64,000 bases of DNA from Trichaptum fuscoviolaceum (taxonomy: Eukaryota; Basidiomycota; Agaricomycetes; Hymenochaetales; Trichaptaceae): positions 2,659,317 to 2,723,316 of the forward strand of contig CAJSYZ010000012.1 in assembly GCA_910574455.1 (NCBI GenBank), read 5' to 3'. This document shows, one piece after another, positions 56,439 to 64,000 of this stretch (positions are counted from its first letter, which is position 1; every line of letters begins with the position of its first letter). The notes under the pieces are model-generated. The model was not told the DNA's origin. It saw only the letters and a program-made list of their open reading frames with translations, and made no database searches. Position numbers and translations under genes: made by a program.

Positions 56439-59400
56439 ATGTGGCCACGGAGGAGAGAGCGAGTCCGTTCCGAGTTCGCCAGTAATCATCGTAAACTTGA
56501 AGTGAGTGAAGTGCTACTACTACTAGTACTACTAGTATCTTCAAGTCATTCGAATATTAATCTGTTGTCTTCATTCCGACTCGGACTCGAAGAGGAACCC
56601 CCCCAAAGTCCGCACGAAATTGCGAGGTTTTCTAAGAACCATACAAGCCATCTTCGCGCCAAACACGACTCTAGCTAACGTGTGTCTTGATATCTTACTT
56701 TCAAGTTATTTACTGCCCTGCTAATTTCTCATTGTCTCGACTGTAGACGTCCAATGCGCCTCCAGTAGACAGCAAGCAGTTGAAGCCTCCGCGGCGACGG
56801 CGGGTGACACAGAAAGATAAGAAACACCATCGTTCCGGTATTGCAACAAGCGATGAAGACTCTACTCCTCGCGAAACGCAATTGCCGAAGATTGATGACA
56901 GCGTAAACGTATGTCGTGCTACTTTTGTTTGTTATCATGCATAATGAATTCTCATCGTCTCATCTGAAGACGTCCAATGCGCCTCCAGTAGACAGTAAGC
57001 AGAAGTTGCCGCCACGAGTTACACAAGAGACGTCCTCGGGAGTGAAACAACTCAGCCTGAGTTCCGGTATCGCTACAAGCAAGGAAGACGCTTTCGCAAC
57101 AAACAAGGAAGACTCTACATTTCGCGAAACGCAATTGTCAAAGATTGATGACAGCGTAAACGTATGTCATGCTACTTTTGTTTGTTATCATGCATAATGA
57201 ATTCTCATCGTCTCATCTAAAGACGTCCAATGCGCCTCCAGTAGACAGTAAGCAGAAGTTGCCGCCACGAGTGACACAAGAGACGTCCTCGGGAGTGAAA
57301 CAACTCAGCCTGAGTTCCGGTATCGCTACAAGCAAGGAAGACTCTCAGGCTACCGATACTGCGGTGGCCGCGCCAGTTCGCGAAACGCAATTGTCGAAGA
57401 TTGGTGACATCGTAGATGTATGTCGTGCTATGTCATTTGCTTTTTCCCCAGCCATGCTGATTTGTTACCGTTTCCCCTTCTGCCTCCATTAGACGTTCAA
57501 TGGACCCCCAGTACATGGTGTATGGCCGGTACCTCTACCGCCGCCACTGGCAGTGACACAGAAGACAATCCCGGATACGACCCTTCTCACAGACAGTTCT
57601 AATATCATATCATTGGAAGCGAAAAAAACCTGTGAAGACTCGGAGGATTTGGGATCTGAAGGATCATCTCAATTATTACTGGGGATGTCCGACCAACGCT
57701 GTTCCTGTCGGGCGTAGTGGATTTTTTGTGGGACGCCAGGGGAACATTCCGGGACCGCATAAGCGCGAGAAAGCGATGAAGCACATAAACGTCCTTGACA
57801 ACAACTGCCCTCTGATCGGGCAATGGCCCGTTTTGCTACCTATATTTGAAGACGCTTTTGATCGCTTTCACGTCAGGCATACCGTGACATGCATAGATAT
57901 ATGCAAGATTGGATATCATAAAGACGGGAAGGGGGAAGACGGGAGGTCAGATCCTGTTGTCGTGTGGATTGGAGTAATACCGTCCGAGTTGGAGGTGCTT
58001 ATGCCCTCCGACTACGAGAGGCCTGTTGGTGATGTTTATTGTGAATGCGCCGACGCGATTAGAAGCTCCATTCGCAAGCGCTGGACATTATCAGGGCGGT
58101 TCGAGGTAGAATTTCGCGAGGCCATTCCTCAGTCCTGTTCCGCAAGTGGGGTGATACCAACCCCTAATCCCCTGGACGACGGAAAACCTCTCGAACACGA
58201 ACAACTACCTGGCCCCGTACCAGCACCTGGACAATCACATGTAGTCGATGGCCTTGCCGCTCCCGCGTCTGGGTTCGGAAGTCTCGGCCAAGAAACGGAG
58301 GACCCGACAGAGAATGTTCCCTTACCTCGTTTTCGACCACTGGCATCTGAATCCAAAATTCCGTTCAGCCCGGCTCTCGTCCTTCCGCCCAATAAAATAT
58401 TGATTGGAGACCCCAGTAAACCCAGATCTCCTGAATCTATAATTAATTCTCTAGAGGCATACACTTCAACCCTTCGAGGAACAAGCATAGGAGTTAGTGG
58501 TCAGGACACTTTCAGTACATGGGGTCCCATCATCAAACTTCAAGGGAGCAACGAACTGTTCAGTTTGATCAGTCGTCATGCTGTCGTTTCCGACTCTAAT
58601 TGGATTATAATTGATGAACGTGTCGACGCCTTTGGAACCCGCCGAAATGACAACTCGGAGGACCAGGGTTCAGCAGATGATGAGAATCGGATGTCAGTTG
58701 ACGAGGTCGAGACACCAGAACCCGTGGTACCAATCATCGAGGACAAGCAGTATCTAGTCCATATTCTACCTGATGCCCGCGTCATCAGTATCCGAGAAGC
58801 ATTGGAGAAAGCGTGGAATACGTTTTCAAAAGAGTATAGCGAACTCAAAGCTGTTGAATGCTATCGGGCTCTGGCGTTGATCTCGAAGAATTTAATAGCA
58901 GATGATAGCGAACGCATCGCAGTCCCAAATATCCCTAATTATTCTCCTTATGGTGGAATGACAATCAATATTTCCGAAGAAAGGAGAAAGGTCCTTCAGC
59001 TCTCCGAATCTATCAGTAATGCATTAGAGGGCTGTAACCGAATCCATAAGAAGATTGAAAATTACGTCCTCACCGAACCTACTAATGGGACTCGCGCTGG
59101 GACCATTGGCTATGTTGTCTATTCGCATCCAGACGGGGTTACCTGTGCCGAGATTGGGCATGAATTCGGTTTCTATTCTGAGTTTGCCCTCGTGAAGCTG
59201 CTCCACAAGAAAGTCAACGAAACGAACTTTCAGTGTAATGTCATTCACTTCGGGCAGCATCCTGAGACCGACATCGAGTATATTCGGTCGGCCTATGGAA
59301 AAGCAAAGGTTCCGTACCCTACGAATGAACGTCTCGAGATCAAGTCAGGGTATATCGAAAGGTCGGTTCAATTCAATCAAGAGATTGCGGTGATAAAGGC

Positions 59401-59776
59401 TGGTGCTGCCACCGGTGTAACAGTTGGAGAAGCGAACCCGATAGAGTCTGCGATCTACGCAGTCATTAGTAGGACACTCGGCGGCAGCCCGACGCCACTG
59501 CCAACGTTGAAACAAAGGGATGTACGGTTTGTCTGGAATATACCTTCAAAATACTACTACAGTTTCGCAAAAAGTGGTGATTCTGGTTCTCTGATTGCTA
59601 CCTTGGATGGCAAATGGGGCGGAATAATTACCGAAACTTGTGTCAAGGGTCTTCAAGTTAGCACAGGTGCTGATCTCGGCGATTTCACCTATGCGCTCCC
59701 AGCATTCGCTATTGATGACATGCTTACCTTTGCCAATTTTCCGCGGATCGTTGTACCAACGACACGCAAGGACTGA
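56439..59776 (+). pseudogene. S3: tandem serine-protease-like gene, +1 A frameshift
   Basis: Exons 56439-56501, 56593-56679, 56747-56908, 56970-57161, 57223-57417 and 57493 onward are all phase 0. Three consecutive exons begin TSNAPPVDSKQ, so S3 has two more of these modules than S2 or S4. The first two small exons (MWPRRRERVRSEF..., RNPPKVRTKLRGF...) are basic and unrelated to those of S2/S4. Seven A at 57622-57628 replace six in S2 and S4 and shift the frame before the conserved domain; the downstream frame is open to 59776. The protease half has SRHAVV, SEFALVKLL (Glu for Asp) and SGDSGSLI. It differs from S2 and S4 over about 54 codons before the triad Glu. Confidence 0.8.
56747..57417 (+). 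repeat. Three tandem exon-intron modules in S3
   Basis: Exons of 162, 192 and 195 nt, each starting ACGTCCAATGCGCCTCCAGT and ending in KIDDSVN or KIGDIVD codons, are separated by 61-nt introns (GTATGTCRTGCT start). S2 and S4 have one such exon plus a shorter half-module (DSADAAVASPVRETQ). The exons are symmetric (phase 0-0). Confidence 0.85.
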
Positions 59777-60168
59777 CTCTGAACAATGTATCTTTACTTT
59801 GTTAATCTGTCTTTCTTCCGCATTCCTCCACTACTATTCTTACTAGTTTCATGCTTTTCTGCTTTTGTTGTGTGTTGTTGTACGCTAGTACTAATGGAAT
59901 ATCTGTTGCGAACTTGAGCATTGAGCCTGAACGACTCTAGTATAGTGATATTTTTACTACTAGTACTACTAGGTTCAAGTTAGCCTCACTGCTCTATTTC
60001 AAGTTCAAGTTTGCCTAGTACTACGGTCCGATATGGACTCCGAGTCGGAGTCGTCACGCCACATCATCATGATCATCACAGTACTATACTACTACTAGTA
60101 GTATAAGAACGGTGTCCTGTCTTCAAATCTTGCCTCTCCACTCTCAGGTTTCCTATCAGTGGATAAGA
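59777..60168. other. S3-S4 spacer
   Basis: The duplicated 3' UTR is followed by ACTACTAGTACTACTAG, TTCAAGTTCAAG, ACTCCGAGTCGGAGTC and ACTACTACTAGTAGTATAAG. The last contains the probable TATA region (about 60100) of S4. Confidence 0.6.
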
Positions 60169-63100
60169 ATGTCGAAGTCCGACTTCAGTCTGAATTTTAA
60201 AGTATGTCCTTCTTTCTTGTATCGCTGTACTGGTATTGACTTGTTATTCCCCCACTTCACCCCGACACTATTATCTTTATTCTGGAAGGTCATTGTTGCA
60301 CTAGAGCGCAGTGACACTCGCATAATATTTGATGTATGTCTTGTTGTCTCAGGCTTATGCAATTTTTGTGTAGTGCCGGTGGCTTCAAGTTCTTATTAGG
60401 TTTTACTGATATTCTATCTTTCTCTCTTCTCAACTTGAAGCTGTCCAACATTCCTGCTCAACGGAGAGCCGCTACTACGGAACAATTGTTACGGTTACAT
60501 TACGATCCTAACAACAAGGCAAAGGTCAAAGTACGATTCACTAATTTATTCTTATCTGTCATGTTGAGTTGACCCCTCTCCATCTGCCTCAACATTGCAT
60601 CACCAAGATAACGTTTGTTTACGATGGCAAAAAAGTTAACAACCGAGTATGTCCTGTTCTCATTCTCCCTGTTCCACGCTGATTTGTCTCTTTCCCCCAT
60701 CTCTATCTCACTGGCAAGCAGGATTCTGCCGATGCTGCGGTTGCCTCGCCAGTTCGCGAAACGCAATTGTCAAAGATTGATGACAGCGTAAACGTATGTC
60801 GTGCTACTTTTGTTTGTTATCATGCATAATGAATTCTCATCGTCTCATCTAAAGACGTCCAATGCGCCTCCAGTAGACAGTAAGCAGAAGTTGCCGCCAC
60901 GAGTGACACAAGAGACGTCCTCGGGAGTGAAACAACTCAGCCTGAGTTCCGGTATCGCTACAAGCAAGGAAGACTCTCAGGCTACCGATACTGCGGTGGC
61001 CGCGCCAGTTCGCGAAACGCAATTGTCGAAGATTGGTGACATCGTAGATGTATGTCGTGCTATGTCATTTGCTTTTTCCCCAGCCATGCTGATTTGTTAC
61101 CGTTTCCCCTTCTGCCTCCATTAGACGTTCAATGGACCCCCAGTACATGGTGTATGGCCGGTACCTCTACCGCCGCCACTGGCAGTGACACAGAAGACAA
61201 TCCCGGATACGACCCTTCTCACAGACAGTTCTAATATCATATCATTGGAAGCGAAAAAACCTGTGAAGACTCGGAGGATTTGGGATCTGAAGGATCATCT
61301 CAATTATTACTGGGGATGTCCGACCAACGCTGTTCCTGTCGGGCGTAGTGGATTTTTTGTGGGACGCCAGGGGAACATTCCGGGACCGCATAAGCGCGAG
61401 AAAGCGATGAAGCACATAAACGTCCTTGACAACAACTGCCCTCTGATCGGGCAATGGCCCGTTTTGCTACCTATATTTGAAGACGCTTTTGATCGCTTTC
61501 ACGTCAGGCATACCGTGACATGCATAGATATATGCAAGATTGGATATCATAAAGACGGGAAGGGGGAAGACGGGAGGTCAGATCCTGTTGTCGTGTGGAT
61601 TGGAGTAATACCGTCCGAGTTGGAGGTGCTTATGCCCTCCGACTACGAGAGGCCTGTTGGTGATGTTTATTGTGAATGCGCCGACGCGATTAGAAGCTCC
61701 ATTCGCAAGCGCTGGACATTATCAGGGCGGTTCGAGGTAGAATTTCGCGAGGCCATTCCTCAGTCCTGTTCCGCAAGTGGGGTGGTACCAACCCCTAATC
61801 CCCTGGACGACGGAAAACCTCTCGAACACGAACAACTACCTGGCCCCGTACCAGCACCTGGACAATCACATGTAGTCGATGGCCTTGCCGCTCCCGCGTC
61901 TGGGTTCGGAAGTCTCGGCCAAGAAACGGAGGACCCAACAGAGAACGTTTCCTTACCTTGTTTTCGACCACTGGCACCTGATACCATAATTCCGGACAGC
62001 CCGGCTCTCGTCCTTCCGCCCAATAAAATATTGATTGGAGACCCCAGTAAACCCAGATCTCCTGAATCTATAATTAATTCTCTAGAGGCATACACTTCAA
62101 CCCTTCGAGGAACAAGCATAGGAGTTAGTGGTCAGGACACTTTCAGTACATGGGGTCCCATCATCAAATTTCAGGGGTTGGATAAACTGTTCAGTTTGAT
62201 TAACGGACATGCTATATTTTCCGCCTCTAGTGAAACTACCATCAACGAACTAGTGGACGCCGTTGAAAACCCAGCTGACGAGGACCAGCGTGTATCAGAC
62301 GTCGAGGACAAGCGTGAACTATATCTAGTCCATATTCTACCTGATGCCTACCGTTCCTTTATCGACAACGAATTCTGTCGAGCGTTAAATGAGCTTGGAA
62401 GACAAAGGCAGAGATGCAAAGAACGACTTGACAAACTGGAATTGATCTCGAAGGATTTACAAGCAGATGGTAGCGGAAGCATCGCAGTCCCAAGCGCTAA
62501 GTATGCTCCTTATGGTGGAATGACAATCAACATTTCCCAAGAAATCGAAATAGCCTCTGCGCTCTCCAAATCTACCACTAAACAATGGGGGACTATCGCG
62601 AAATCCATCGGAAGGTTTACGAAAATTTCAACCTACTCGAACCTAATGGGACTCGCGCTGGGACCATTGGCTATGTTGGCTATTCGCATTCAGGCTCGCA
62701 GACCTGTGCCGAGATTGGGCATGAATTCGGTTTCAATTCTGAGTTTGCCCTCGTGCAGCTGTTCGACAAGAAAGTCAACGAAACGAACTTTCAGTGTAAT
62801 GTCATTCACTTCGGGCAGCATCCTGAGACCAACATCGAGTGTATTCGGTCGGCCTATGGAAAAGCAAAGGTTCCGTACCCTACGAATGAACGTCTCGAAA
62901 TCAAGTCAGGGTATATCGAAAGGTCAGATCAATTCAATCATGAGATTGCGGTGTTAAAGGCTGGTGCTACCACTGGTGTAACAGTTGGATATGCGAACCC
63001 GATGGAGTCTGCGATCTACGCAGTCATAAATAGGACACTCGGCGGCAACCCGACGAATCCGCCACTGGCAAAGTTGAAAAAAGGAGCTGCACGCCTTGTC

Positions 63101-63343
63101 TGGAATATACCTTCAAAATACGACTACTGTTTCGCAAAAAGTGGTGATTCTGGTTCTCTGATTGCTACCTTGGACGGCAAATGGGGCGGAATAATTACCG
63201 AAACTTGTGTCAAGGGTCTTCAAGTTAGCACAGGTGCTGACAACGGCGATTTCACCTACGCGCTCCCAGCATTCGCTATTGATGAGATGCTTACCTATGC
63301 CAAATTTCCGCCGATCGTTGTACCAACGACACGCAAGGACTGA
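60169..63343 (+). pseudogene. S4: tandem serine-protease-like gene, -1 frameshift
   Basis: Small phase-0 exons (MSKSDFSLNFK; VIVALERSDTRIIFD; LSNIPAQRRAATT...; ITFVYDGKKVNNR) precede the shared modules and the main exon (from about 61125). A G present in S2 (CTAAAGCAATG) is missing after 62582 (CTAAACAATG). The frame that carries the N-terminal domain therefore runs out at 62957, and the protease end is in another frame (62585-63343). S4 otherwise closely resembles S2, including Glu at the triad Asp position and SGDSGSLI. Exon 4 keeps CGA where S2 has TGA. Confidence 0.82.
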
Positions 63344-64000
63344 CTCTGAACAATGTATCTTTACTTTGTTAATCTGTCTTTCTTCCGCATTCCTCCACTA
63401 CTATTCTTACTAGTTTCATGCTTTTCTGCTTTTGTTGTGTGTTGTTGTACGCTAGTACTAATGGAATATCTGTTGCGAACTTGAGTATTGAGCCTGAACG
63501 ACTCTTGTAGTAGCACTACTATTCTTAGTAGCAGTTTCAAACTGAGTCACTGGCACGCCACCACTCAGATAGTAGTAGCCTGCCAGTGAGTACTCTACGT
63601 AGTACTACTACTCGCTTCAAGAAGAGGACACTCAGCCTGAGGCTGACACTAGTACTACTACTACTACTACTAGTAGTAGTACTACTTCTAAATCTGCAAC
63701 TCTGCTGCCTGAAATGTTAAACTCGAACTTCGAACCCTCAGGCTCTCGCCACCGCTGTGACTGGCTCCTGACGACGCGATCCAGGAGCCTGAGTCCCACC
63801 TGCAGTTGTGGTCATTGTGTCTGGCGCTGCGGCCTTACTACTAACAGTGTCACACCTGTATCGTCGTCTCTGGCAGCTGGCACTCAAGCACACCGGTATC
63901 AGGAGTTAGGTCAAGAACTTGAAGAACAACAAGAAGTCTCGGACGACCCAGGTTGCTCGCACCAGTACCATACTACTCATACTACACTGGCACAGGACCG
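63344..64000. other. Spacer after S4, palindrome-rich
   Basis: After the duplicated 3' UTR, ACTACTACTACTACTACTAG-type runs (63650-63685), CAGCCTGAGGCTG (63633-63645), CACTGGCA and CCTGCCAGTGAG follow. Another gene may start beyond the window, since similar spacers precede S2-S4. Confidence 0.55.

Noticed and set aside
52835..63343. S2-S4 as secreted digestive proteases
   Set aside because: No signal peptide in any of the likely first exons (MSDVVQLEFD, MWPRRRERVR, MSKSDFSLNFK), and the triad Asp is replaced by Glu.
1..64000. tRNA, rRNA and CRISPR features
   Set aside because: No cloverleaf with a convincing B box, no rRNA core sequence and no spaced direct-repeat array were seen; a CRISPR would not be expected in a fungal nuclear genome.

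Overview
This is nuclear DNA of a filamentous basidiomycete, most likely an agaricomycete. Genes carry many 49-60 bp introns. The protein families are typical of that group: a Plavaka-type DNA transposon, a chromodomain Ty3/gypsy element, an allantoate-permease-like MFS transporter and an expanded GDSG serine-protease-like family. I do not name a species.

Layout. 1-3.1 kb: no recognisable gene, dense in unrelated tandem repeats, mostly with a 7-bp period. 3.1-7.4 kb: three remnants of one C2H2 zinc-finger family. 9.08-11.66 kb: an intact 15-exon MFS transporter. 12.2-26.1 kb: three paralogues of a fungal multi-pass membrane protein, one intact (12.2-14.1 kb) and two broken (17.3-17.9 and 24.4-26.1 kb). 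Between the two broken ones lies a block of decayed housekeeping genes: a PPR protein, beta'-COP, beta-COP and a kinase. 26.6-28.3 kb: a subtilisin-like protease whose catalytic Asp is spliced in by an apparent 6-nt exon, with a 4-bp duplication breaking the propeptide. 30.0-44.0 kb (minus): a coiled-coil gene of a type I associate with fungal DNA transposons, interrupted by a 9,679-bp Ty3/gypsy chromovirus with identical 468-bp LTRs and a 5-bp target duplication. 44.2-48.2 kb (plus): a Plavaka transposase, head-to-head with that gene. 49.1-49.7 kb: the end of a LINE-like retroelement.

50-63.3 kb: four genes (S1-S4) for large, probably intracellular proteins with a shared N-terminal domain and a C-terminal trypsin-like fold. 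S2-S4 are recent tandem copies, each with a different inactivating lesion, and they differ in the number of small phase-0 exons. S1 is divergent in its protease half but identical to S2-S4 over 322 bp of the N-terminal domain. The spacers here are built from a small vocabulary of odd-length palindromes with one central G:C pair, which also occur inside exons.

Most loci are broken by single-base or short indels, or by nonsense codons. Several indels lie in homopolymers, so assembly error must be excluded before calling each gene dead. The intact loci (MFS, membrane protein at 12.2-14.1 kb, probably S1) show the sequence is not uniformly poor.
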